A DNA stretch of 64,000 nucleotides from Brachycybe producta (Eukaryota > Arthropoda > Diplopoda > Playtdesmida > Andrognathidae): positions 11,022,607-11,086,606 of the forward strand of contig JAUPFP010000002.1 of NCBI GenBank assembly GCA_036925085.1. The letters are read 5' to 3'. Below the pieces are notes generated by a model. The model had not been told where the DNA came from and searched no databases. It saw only the letters and a program-made list of their open reading frames with translations. A program made the translations under genes and the position numbers. Each line of letters starts with the position of its first letter. Position 1 is the stretch's first letter. Shown one piece after another: positions 1 to 10,000 of this stretch.

Positions 1-329
1 TTTATTATTAAAGAGACGAACAATTTCAATTGACACGGGTAAACTGGATCTTTTTTTTTGATGATACTTAGTATAGGTCCAGATTCAAGGTAGAAATTTG
101 GCATTCGCACCATGGCGCAAATCAAGCGCCAAACTAAACAAACGTCAAATTTATTAAGCGCCAAAATTAACAAAAGCCAAACTGAATCATTGCCGAAATC
201 TGGAGGTTATTCTGTTTAGCGTTTATTCAGTTTGGAGCTTAAATAGGCGCTTTACTTAAATTTCAACTATTTAAACCCTTTGAGTAGAGTTTAAAGTTCA
301 AGTTTAAAGGATGGATCACACATACACAC

Positions 330-486
330 AGATCAAACTCACATCAAAAGGTTATTTTGAAAGATAACAAATAGAAAAATAACCTTCTAGTTTTCTGAAA
401 CACACTTAAGTTTCTCTTCATTTTGCATCTGAAAGACAGAATAATCAGAGTTTGAGGGGGTGTTTACATTTTAAAACCACCTTAAG
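330..486. repeat. Family A MITE, right half
   Basis: It reads ggttattttgaaagataac, ccttctagttttctgaaaca, gaaagacagaataatcagag, then ttttaaaaccaccTTAAg at its right end. The left half is missing. Confidence 0.65.
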
Positions 487-1722
487 TTCTCAGGTTTCTT
501 TTTTTTTAATTTGAATATAATAAACTCATCAAGTTTGTTAAAAACTGGAAGAGTAATTTGTAGAATCATATAAAATTAATTTTCTAATGATGCATTTTAA
601 AATAAACTTTTAAAATGAAGTCGAAGATGGTCGGTTTTGACGACAGCTCGAGTTTGTTTTGCAGTCGAAAAGTGTTCCAAAAAGTTGTCTTGTATACCAA
701 GGGCCTAGGTTTTCTACTTTTATTAGAAAAAAAATTTTATTCTGTTATTTTTTTTAATTATTAGTTTCTGAGAAACTTCGAAATTCTTCTAAATATGGTT
801 TTATATAGTTTTTTTATAAAATTAACCACCAACACACAAACTCTTAAATTGAACCAATTGAAATGATAACTAGTTTATTTTGATTTCTCAGTAAATGTTA
901 AAATTGTATTTTTTTTCCCTGAGATTTCATTTCATCTTGTTGTTGCTATGACATCCTCCTACTATATTACCTAATTGTCTTTTGATGTTGTTGTTGTTCT
1001 ACTTTGTTCTTTTATTACATTACAAAATATAATATATATTGAAAACTTTTAGTTAGGGTTTGTGTGTGTGTGATAAGGGAGAGATTTTTTGTAGTAAAAA
1101 TTGACGTCATGAGAATGATGTCTGTCTTATTAGAAAAAGAAAGCTTGGATTGGAGGTTTAGATAGTAAAAATTTCATCCCGATTATTCAAGTTTTAAGAC
1201 AACCCAAGATTAAGTTGTTATGGTTGTGGGTGGGCGTACATTAAACATGTATAGGTATGTTTAAATTTCGGAGGTGGGTTGAGGTTGCTTGCAACATGTT
1301 CTCACTATGAAGAAAAAAAAAATAAGTCATTTTGTTTCATTCAATTACCATTTAATGGTTCCAAAGAGAAACTGAGTGTGGGTTAGAAAAGTGCTTTCTC
1401 ATTGGTGCTTTTGCAATTTCTGTCTACTCTTGAGTTTCAAAGCATTTTTGTTTTGAGTTGCAAGGTGTAATATGCACATTATTTTTTGAGACCACATTTT
1501 GGCTATTTGGTATACACTATATTGTATTGCAGGTGTAATTTGTTTCTTAAAGTAAAAAACAAACATGGACCCATCTTATAAGTGGGAGGAAAAAAAAGAG
1601 CAAAGGGTGCAACTAAGAGCACATAATAATAAGAGAGATACAGAGAAGGGAAACTTGGGCCATTAATCTGTGACTGAGTATTCTTTGCGCATGTGTGACA
1701 GCGCCATTTTCTTGTATAGCGC

Positions 1723-1723
1723 A

Positions 1724-1750
<27 letters not shown>
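1723..1750. repeat. (TC)n microsatellite
   Basis: Fourteen uninterrupted CT/TC units. Confidence 0.95.
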
Positions 1751-1754
<4 letters not shown>

Positions 1755-1984
1755 AAATTACAGTACATTTTAACATTTTTACTTTTGCTATTTTATCATA
1801 AATTACTCTCACAATTATCGTGAAATTTTGAAGAAAAAAAATAATGATAATAGTATGTAGTGTCATAGTCAGGCATTGGGTTTTTTTTAAATATCTCTGG
1901 TTGTTTTTTGTTTACACGATAATTATGCGAGTAATTTACGAGAATGTTTATGACATCATTAACTTATACTGAGTAGTAGACCTG

Positions 1985-2263
1985 TTTTTAGATTTTTCTT
2001 TATTATCATTTAATGAAAAACCATTTTAGCTTTTTTTCTTCTTCAAACTTTCATAAAAAGTTTAGTTTTTTTTAAAAAGACTTTGTATTTTTTGTAATAT
2101 TTCTTCTGAAAAATGTTTGCTTGAAAAACATAAATTTTCTCAAAACTGCGAGTTTGAGAGGTGTGGGGGGGGGGGGGGGAGACCCACTATAGAGCATATA
2201 GCCACAGCAGTGATGCCATCTGGCGGGGAAAAAAACAAAAATTCTTATTCAGTCACCTTACAT
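1985..2263. repeat. Family E MITE, right half
   Basis: It has ctgaaaaatgtttgcttgaa, a poly-G run at 2164-2179, actatagagcatatagccac, atgccatctggcggggaa and a final cagtcaccTTA, matching the right half of the copy at 16085-16583. Confidence 0.5.
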
Positions 2264-2436
2264 TTTTTTTTTCTTGACAATAATTTTTCGCAAAAATGAC
2301 GAGTGGTGCCCAACAAAATATGTAAATTACAACCAAATGCATTTTGGTGATAATTTTATTTATTTGAAATAATACAAAAAAAATGACAGAAACAGCAAAA
2401 TATTTTGTTTTCTGAAGTATTATTATATATATAATA

Positions 2437-2830
2437 TCCCAGGTCTGTGTATGTGTGTGTGTGTGTGGAGTAACACTGTACAAAACCCTTGAAGCACGTC
2501 GGAATTTATATAAATTTGAATAAATGAACCGTTTTTTTTCTTCTCAAGGTCAACTATATGTTGAACTCTTCCTTTGGAAAGTGTAGAAGGGGGAGAGAGA
2601 GAGAAAAGTGGGAGGGGGTGAGGGGGAAAGTGTACAAGGGGGAGAGAGAGAGAGAAAAGTGGGAGGGGTTAGGGGAAAAGGTTGGAAAGTGTAGAAGGGG
2701 GAGAGAGAGAAAAGTGGGAGGGGGTGACTGAAATTGAAATGAAAGGAGTAAAAAAAGGAAAAAACGACGCGCATGCGCACAATTGCCTGTGAATTTTGCT
2801 CCCGTCATTTATGACGGGTTACCCCACTAG
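2437..2830 (+). mobile_element. Non-autonomous Helitron (copy 1)
   Basis: The 5' end is A|TCCCAGGTCTG and the 3' end is a perfect hairpin CCCGTCATTTATGACGGG followed by TTACCCCA and CTAG|T. A 5' TC, a 3' hairpin then CTRR, and insertion between A and T without a target duplication are the Helitron signature. It is 394 bp. It contains (GT)n, then purine-rich tandem units (gggggagagagagaaaagtgggagg at 2588-2722, three units) and a 13-bp remnant of a family B-like end. No RepHel coding sequence is present. A second copy lies inverted at 56200-56769. Confidence 0.75.
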
Positions 2831-3634
2831 TTTTAAATAATTTGTCAATTTTTTTTAAAATTGAAATTATTTATTTAATTTTTCTTTAATAAAATAGTAA
2901 AATATAAACAAAACATTTGTATTTTTTTTCTGGTTTCTATAATAAAACATGGCATGACTACCGCACTTAATAATGTGACTAGTTTAATTAATTACATGTA
3001 AATTACTCTTTAGAGATGTGAGTTTCTATTCTTCTTTGTTTATTTTGTCGATATTGACGCTAGTGAGTAGGCGTGTATATTAATGATAAAACAAGTAATA
3101 CTTGTTTGTTCAACATAAATTATTAAAGCTATGAGGAGAAGCCAGAAGAAAAAAAAAACTTCTTTAATAGCTGTCTTCATTGGAAATTAATTGATTATAT
3201 TTAATGTGTATCATTTTTTTGTTATAAATATGTAACATATTTTTGTCCGCTTTTTTTTTTCTTTTTCATTTTCTAACTTATGATCTATTTTAATATAATG
3301 TGTAGGTGTACGTGTGTGTCTGTTGAAGTACAAGCAAGTGCTTAGTAAAATAGCTAATCCTATTAATTCCTTTTTCTGTGTATTTGAGTGTGTGCGTGTG
3401 TCTATCTTGGTCTTTAGTTTGATATATACAGTATATATATAATTTTGAAGTATCAAAGTGGAAAATCAGTCATTTTATACATTTTCTAGTTTCCCTTTTT
3501 TTTCTTATTTACCTTTCTAGCTTCTAAACACTCTAGGTTTTTTTTTAAAAATTTTGTTACTGAAAGACAGAATAATTAAGAGTTCAAAAATCAGCTGATT
3601 GGCTTGATAATGTGGCTGGTTGGCATTCATAACA
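2831..3634. other. AT-rich stretch without a recognised feature
   Basis: It holds short GT-rich runs near 3301-3320 and 3384-3402 and a small piece resembling a family A end at 3559-3600 (ctgaaagacagaataattaa). I see nothing else. Confidence 0.4.
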
Positions 3635-3986
3635 GCAGGCATTTAGAAATCGGGACGAACTTCATTTGGCTCCGCCCTTTTTATGACGACCGGCAACTTC
3701 TAATTGGTTTGTTGTGTGGTTCGACGTTGAAAAGGGCGGAGCATGTGACGTCAGCAGGCCCGGACTGGCCCGGCTGGCTGACCGGCGATCGCCAAAAGAA
3801 AATGGGGACCAAAAATAAATAAATTTAAAAAATGGGGCCAACACAACTTCATAGCCGGTGGGGCCAACCACTAGCCAGTCCGGCCCTGGACGTCAGACTA
3901 CATAACCAACCAATTAGAAGTTGCCGGTCGTCATAAAAAGGGCGAAGCTAGCCAACTGAAGTTCGTCCCGATTTCTAAATGCCTGT
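3635..3986. mobile_element. Family B long-TIR MITE with 9-bp target duplication (copy 1), interrupted by a hAT MITE
   Basis: The arms are gcaggcatttagaaatcggg...ttggctccgccctttttatg and the inverse, ending ccgatttctaaatgcctgt. Both sides are flanked by TTCATAACA (3626-3634 and 3987-3995). Without the nested insert it is about 210 bp. Long inverted repeats with a 9-bp target duplication suggest a Mutator-like (MULE) origin; no transposase is present. Confidence 0.72.
3755..3888. mobile_element. hAT-type MITE nested in family B
   Basis: This 134-bp insert has termini caggcccggactggc and gccagtccggccctg and is flanked by a perfect 8-bp duplication GACGTCAG (3747-3754 and 3889-3896). Eight-bp duplications and CAG...CTG ends are typical of hAT. 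It is younger than the family B copy it splits. Confidence 0.8.
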
Positions 3987-4004
3987 TTCATAACATTGTC
4001 TAAA

Positions 4005-4592
4005 GGTGGATTTATATTTATCAACAATTTGTTGTAAATGCAACACTTGCAACATTTATTGTTGTCAAGCAGAAGTTGTTGCAACCAATAGAAAGACATA
4101 TTTCAAGGTTGGGGGGGGGGGTCTTAATAGAATGATACTTTTGGGTTGTGTCTAATACATGTATATACTGTACGTTAAGAATTAGCTCAATAATAAGAGT
4201 CTTGTCTATGGAGCCTTCCATGTTGTAGGTGAGTGTGGCCAGCAGATGGCGCCACCTCTACTTAGAGCAAAATTCCTACTCAGTTAAATCACAATTGAAG
4301 GTTTTCTTTATAAAACAATAAAAGATTGATAAGGGGAAAGTAAGAGGGATAAAGAGAACCCTGAAGGGAGGCTATACAAGATCACTCAACCACAACGTTT
4401 TTCTCTATCATGGTTGTGCCTATAAATTAATGTCATTTAACGAGGTGACTAGTATGCAAATTAGTGTTGAGTTTCATCATAATTAATGAATGACACATCA
4501 AATTGTTCACTACAATGTGATTATACACACCACGGGTTATGCAGCACTATACTACAATTTGTTGAATAATGTGAATGTGCCCTTAGATGACA
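4005..4592. repeat. Possible long MITE with related ends
   Basis: The left end ctaaaggtggatttatattt, tcaacaatttgttg and the right end caatttgttgaataatgtga, atgtgcccttaga look like diverged terminal inverted repeats (TCTAARGG... and CAACAAATTG). The interior holds poly-G at 4111-4120 and the sequence ggcgccacctct. The assignment rests on the ends only. Confidence 0.35.
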
Positions 4593-4907
4593 TATTTTCT
4601 TTTCGCAGCTTTAAAGCTACGAAATGAATGCTGCTTATTTGTGCCAAAATATAACCTTGATTGAGCCTTCTTAAAAAGTGATATTTAGCTTCTACGTCAT
4701 AATCAGACGACCTGTCATTTCATTTTTAATCTAAACTAATTGGTTAATTAATATTTCAATAATAGATTATGCTGCAAATATCAAAATAAATGGAAGCTTC
4801 GAATTTAAAATGCAAAGCAGTAAGCAGTTTTGCTTTTTAAAGATGCATTAAAATGCAAATATGTAGTAACATGAAAAGCTACAAAAAGTAACCGCAAAGC
4901 TTAGCTT

Positions 4908-5264
4908 TAAGGGTAGGTTTATACTCCAAACTTTGCTAAGATTTTTGCAAGCTTTGAAGCTCCTAAAAATGAGCTCACTAAAGCTTAGCTTGTTCATACA
5001 AACATGTGGTCTTGCAAGGTTTACGAAATTTTCTAACCTTTCTACCCAATAAAACAGATACACAAAACAATAGAACCCTTCCCCTTCTAGAAGCAAAAAA
5101 GGTGTGACTTGTTCATCCCTTTTGTGTATCCGTTTCATGATTGGTGCTTTGAGTTGCTAAGCTTCATGCTCTGGCGAAGACAAAAACCTGAAGCTCTGAC
5201 ATCATTTTTGAAGCTTCTCAGGCTGCTTTGCTGCTTAGCAAGGGAGTATAAACCAACCCTAAGA
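4908..5264. repeat. Long-TIR MITE, AAGGGTAGGTTTATACTCC ends
   Basis: The left arm ttaagggtaggtttatactc, ctttgctaagatttttgcaa, gctttgaagct pairs with the right arm gaagcttctcaggctgcttt, gctgcttagcaagggagtat and aaaccaacccta. The centre has tgtatctg...gtgtatccg as a further inverted match. It is about 355 bp. The open frames across it are a by-product of the palindrome. Confidence 0.6.
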
Positions 5265-6299
5265 ACTGCAGAAAGCAAGTATGCAGTTTGACCTTAACAC
5301 TGAATACATGATTATGCACATTGACCAGTGATTTCGTAGAATGACTGATTTTCTATTTTTACCTTTAACATAATGTAGGGTAATAAATATAAATACTAAA
5401 GAGATATAGAATGTGTTTCGTGTCTATTATTTCACCCAATCACCACTTGATGATTTTTTTTTCTACTAATGGATGTATTACTGTAGTCGTTGACTTTTTT
5501 CTGCTATTGTGTGCGTGTTTGTTGAATATTTATTCTGCATCACATACTTAATTTTCGAGGTTTCTTTTTTTTTTTTTAAATATTTGTTACATGGTTTGCG
5601 AACTTCCGGTTATTAAAGCAAAGTGGATTATCACATTTATTAATATTATATCTTGTGCAATCAGTTTTACATAATTGACAAGAAGTAGCAATGCTCAGCA
5701 AACATAAAACAAAAAAAAAATGCTAGAAAATTAGAAATGTGATGAGGGTTTTGTGTTACTGTTTTAAGAAGTTGACAATTCTTATTTTTACCCCTATTTG
5801 TTGTCATGTTAACAAGAATAAAATGTTGGATCTCATGAATATAAATGAGAAATAAACATTAAAAAAAAGCTGTAATGACAAAAAAAATATGAATTAAGTT
5901 TTTTTTTTTTTTTTGCTGTCATGCAAAATTGTTGAAATTGAAATACAGTGAGCAATATAATATGAGCTTAAGAGTAATTATTAATTAGCATATGTACTTA
6001 AGGCTAGTTAGCTAAAATGTTAACTACTTTATGTATAGACTTTATTTATTCCTGCTTTTTAGCAAATTGAAAATATAATATATAGTAAATAAAGGCATCT
6101 TTTAGAATTTGAAGTAGGCCTATGACAATTAATTGTATAATTAAAGAAATTATGATCATTTTTAGATTTTAAAATTTTTTAATAAAAAAAGTTTATTTTT
6201 AAAGATATAAACTTTAAAATATTCTTAGCATTTTTGCTCTTTGACTTCTAATGCACTTTCAGTTTATTTTAAGGTGTGTTTTTTGGAGCAACACTAAGA
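5265..6299. other. AT-rich stretch without a recognised feature
   Basis: Only homopolymers and AT-rich unique-looking sequence are seen. One short ATG frame at 5450-5548 is hydrophobic and is discussed among the rejected items as a possible signal-peptide exon. Confidence 0.4.
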
Positions 6300-6890
6300 A
6301 CAAATTGAAAGAGTTAAAAACTAGAACAGTAGCATGCTCATTTATAACATTTTTCTATTGGCATATCTTTCAAAATAAACTTTTCATAGACAAAAATTAC
6401 ATAAAAGTCTTATTTTGAAAGATATTGTCATAAAATTACTTGTAAGTAATTGAGTTAGCCTTCTAGTTTCTAAAACATTTTCAAGTTTCTTTTCATTAAC
6501 CGCCTGAAAAGCAAAAATATAACCAGAGATTGATGGGGCGTTTGGAACTTTTAATGTGTTTTTCTAGTATAAACGTCTCTCATACTCTGATTATTCTGTC
6601 TTTCACGTGCAAAATGAAGAGAAACTTGAATGTGTTTCAGAAACTAGAAGAGTAATTCAATCACTTAAAGGGTATTTTCATGTTGTTATCTTTCAAAATA
6701 AGCTTTTTATGTGAGTTTGAAAATGACCCAACTTTAAGCAGACATGTGGTAGACGATATTTTTTGAATTTTTGTCTATACAAAGGTTAATTTTATGTAAA
6801 TACCTTGAAGTGATTGATCTACTCTTTAATTTCTGAAAAACATTTTTTGAGTTTTTTTAAATTTTTCTCCTGAAAAATAATCATTCATAA
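6300..6890. repeat. Two adjacent family A MITEs
   Basis: The first (about 6300-6560) ends gatggggcgtttggaactt. The second (about 6567-6890) has aaacgtctctcatactctga, ttattctgtctttcacgtgc, tgtttcagaaactagaagag, atctttcaaaataagctttt and ttgaagtgattgatctactc. They abut with no clear spacer, just upstream of exon a. Confidence 0.6.
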
Positions 6891-6967
6891 ATTATCTTAT
6901 ACTTTTATGATATATTTTGCTATGAATTCTAATGATTTTTTTTCTTAATTTTTTTTTTCTAAACTAG

Positions 6968-7018
6968 GTTGTCTTTTGAGCAAGAAACTTTGCAGAAAAC
7001 AAGAATGGTGCCATGATG
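6968..7018 (+). CDS. ptprn: IA-2-like gene, exon a (start of RESP18-like cysteine module)
   Basis: The acceptor is ...aaactag and the donor is gatg|gtatt. Read with one base carried over from the preceding exon, it encodes GCLLSKKLCRKQEWCHD, which aligns with GCLFEDALCDPLEICLPD just after the signal peptide of human phogrin, including all three cysteines. The entering phase-1 split codon is xGT, expected Gly. It is only 51 bp. A start codon plus signal peptide must lie in an upstream exon that I could not place. Confidence 0.82.
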
Positions 7019-10000
7019 GTATTAAATTGTTTTTTTTTTTGTTTAATAGAATGACTTTTGTTATTTGGTTTTAAACAATGTTGGTTTTTTTTTATTTCTG
7101 ACAAGATTTTGCTTTTGGAAGATGTTTGCCACATCATCACAATAAAGGTCAAGTCCAAGATCAAGATTTATATCGGTATAGTTTGGATATTGATGCATTG
7201 AAACAACTTGAACAAGAATTTCGACGTTTATTTCTTGAAGGTAAATAATCTCCTCCCAAAAAAAGAGAGAGAGAAAAAAGCAGACGAGTAAAAAACAAAA
7301 CAATATCAACTTTAATTCTTTTGTATATTTCTTTAGGGTACCGTTGGGCTCACAGTTACACTCAATGTATTGTCAAAAAACTACTACATTCATTTCGATA
7401 TAAAGTAAATTTCGAGCGCAACAAATGTAATAACAAAGAAGACGACGATTTAGCTCGAGCATTGCAGTTTCTCGAAGCCGAACATAAAGTTGACCCTAAG
7501 GATTTGGCTGTTATTAAATTTCAACCGAGTTTAGTGGACCCTCAGACTGAATACGGAGATGAGATTTATTCGCCTTTGGATGGTTACGAAGATGATGGCG
7601 AACAACAGCTTGGAGCTGATGGCAGCTATGTTGGTGTTATGAAAAATTATGCTATAGATGGCAAGACTTTACCAACAACTGGTAGAACTTTTGAAAAAAA
7701 TATGAATTTTGTTTTGTTGAAATATTTTTTTGATGATTTTTTTTGTAAATGTATTTTTCTTAGTGGAGGAGTTACCATGGTCCACAATGGGTGGACAGAA
7801 ATTCAAAAGAAAAGAATACAAAACGCGAGATGATGAGGAGGATTACGATGTACAATTGACCGACAAGCAGCTCGAAGAACTCGGTTCTTTGATTATGTCT
7901 TATGCCAATGAGGATGTTGTTCCATTGGACTTTGAATATCCCATTAATACACAGGTTAAAACATACATAAAAAAAACAACGAGTTGAATTTTTGATTTGT
8001 CTTCAGTTGTTGTTGTCCCACACATTATATCGATCACACTTTGGCATACAGACCACTTTTTCGACTGGAAAAATGAAGGGTCACTATGTATTTTTTATGG
8101 AAAGACGATATTGACACAAGAGTGGCTTTTCTAACACTTTACCATTTCTATAGCCGGAAGGTGGTCGATCCTAGCCATCGGCGACATCGTTTTTTTTTCT
8201 TGGCACACAGACCACTTTCCAAACACCAGGCGGATCTCTTTGATACTGTTCACTTTGCGCAGTACTAATTCAAAAGTGTTTTCTTATTAAAGCTCATTGT
8301 GTCTGAATGGTTCATGAGGTCTTTACTGTCGAAAATATGATCCCCTTTTTTGCAGTTGATTCAACTACATTTGGACCACATTGCAACAACTGCAGTGATT
8401 TCAAAGTGGTCCGTTTTGGCAACAGTCAGACTTCGTTTTACAGTCAAAGAGTGGTAAATAAAAGTGATCAGTGTGCCAAGGGTTTTAGTCAGGCTTCATA
8501 CGGGCCTCTTTGTAGCGCTACATAAAGTGGTCGTTTTTAGCAGACCATTGTTTACGTAAGAGTTGTTAACACTAACCGACGCAAAGTGGTGATATGTGGT
8601 TGAGTCCTGTCACAAGTGGTGACCACCACCTCTTTGTCAGTGATTAGAAAGGTCATACCAGTGGCCCGCACCGACTGGAAGCCACTGTTTTCAGTGATGG
8701 TTCGTGTGAAGCCAACCTCGGATGTCCTGAAAATGCCTCAGGAGGGCTCAATTGGCCGCAGATGTTCTCAATTAAAAGCGTCAAAAAGTCAACTCCTTTT
8801 TTTTTTCGAACAATGGCCAGTGTTTTTAAAGTGCCTCTAAAATGCCTTACGTGGGCGTTTTAGCCCATTTTAGCCCTTTTTCAAGTCCCCAAACACAACT
8901 TTTAATGGTGTAACTAACTATTTATAAGATTTTTTGGTTGTTCTATTGTTGTATAGGGTGATAACGTTGGCGATGAAGAGGAAGAAACTTGGTCTTTCGC
9001 AAAACATAAAGGACGAAAACATAATAAAAATATTCGAAAGTTTGTTCCAGATGAAAACGACATCAAAGGTTTTTTTTTTTTGTGATTACAATTTTTAACT
9101 TCTTTTCTAATTTAACCGTAACTATAAGTAGAATATACGTTTTAAATAGTAGAAGAGTAAATAAAATGCATATCCTAGAAGTATTTTTTTTTATGTTCAA
9201 AGTGTTTATTTCATCATAAATAAATTTTATTAGCAGTTTGAAAAGAAGTAAAATTACTGTTTCTCTTTTTGTTCAACTTGAACTGAAAAACGGTTTATTT
9301 TTTTGACATTAGCCAAAAACTGCCATGAAAAGTTTATTTTTTAAAGTTATTAACACAAAAAATGATCTTACGTTATTTATTTACTCTTTTGGGTTTTTAA
9401 AAGTACTATTAATTTCTTCTTAAGATATTTTATTGAAAGTGTGTTAGAAACTAGAAAGGTCACTGAATCACTTATTATTTCTATATTGATATACATGTAT
9501 TTCAAAATGAACATTTTATAGACATGAAATTAAAAATATATATCGTTTGCTTAAAGTGATTGAGCTACCCTTCTAGTTTTTTATCATTTATGGATGGTTC
9601 ATACAAGCTGAAAAAACCACTGGAAAATACAATTAGAAATTAAAAAAAAATCAGACTAAAGTTTCAGTTCAAGGTCATTATTTAATTTATTGAAGAAATG
9701 GGTAAAGAATAGGAAGAGGAGCCATAAAGAATGTTACGTCTTCTTCTTGGTGAATACTTTGCAATTCTGTGTGGCAAGAAGATACAATTTTACTGTTTAT
9801 TGAGTCAGTGAGATTGTTTATTGGTTTATTAGTTGCCCATCAACATCGAGGTCACTTCAGGGACATACAAGACAATTCAACACAAAAGCAAATTTCAAAC
9901 ACAAGTCATTTTTCCATTCCAAGTCAATATATTTAATACAAGTGAAATCAAATCAAAGCAGGGCAACACAAAAATCTATGCCCTCGCCAGGGTGTTGCGA

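Larger units (their letters stand above)
1..2436. other. Non-coding AT-rich sequence, upstream intron or 5' flank
   Basis: It holds a family A right half (330-486), a (TC)n tract (1723-1750) and half of a family E copy (1985-2263). At 115-250 a GCGCCAAA-rich, partly palindromic patch resembles 51778-51950. In 490-1720 I see only AT-rich sequence with short homopolymers and a (TG)n run at about 1061-1072. No coding exon is recognised. Confidence 0.55.

Noticed and set aside
5450-5548. Short ATG frame on the plus strand with a hydrophobic core (VVVDFFLLLCACLL), a possible signal-peptide exon for the IA-2-like gene
   Set aside because: The donor that would fit phase 1 (ttgt|gtgcgt) gives Cys, not the expected Gly, at the junction, and hydrophobic short frames are common in T-rich DNA. 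Needs transcript evidence.
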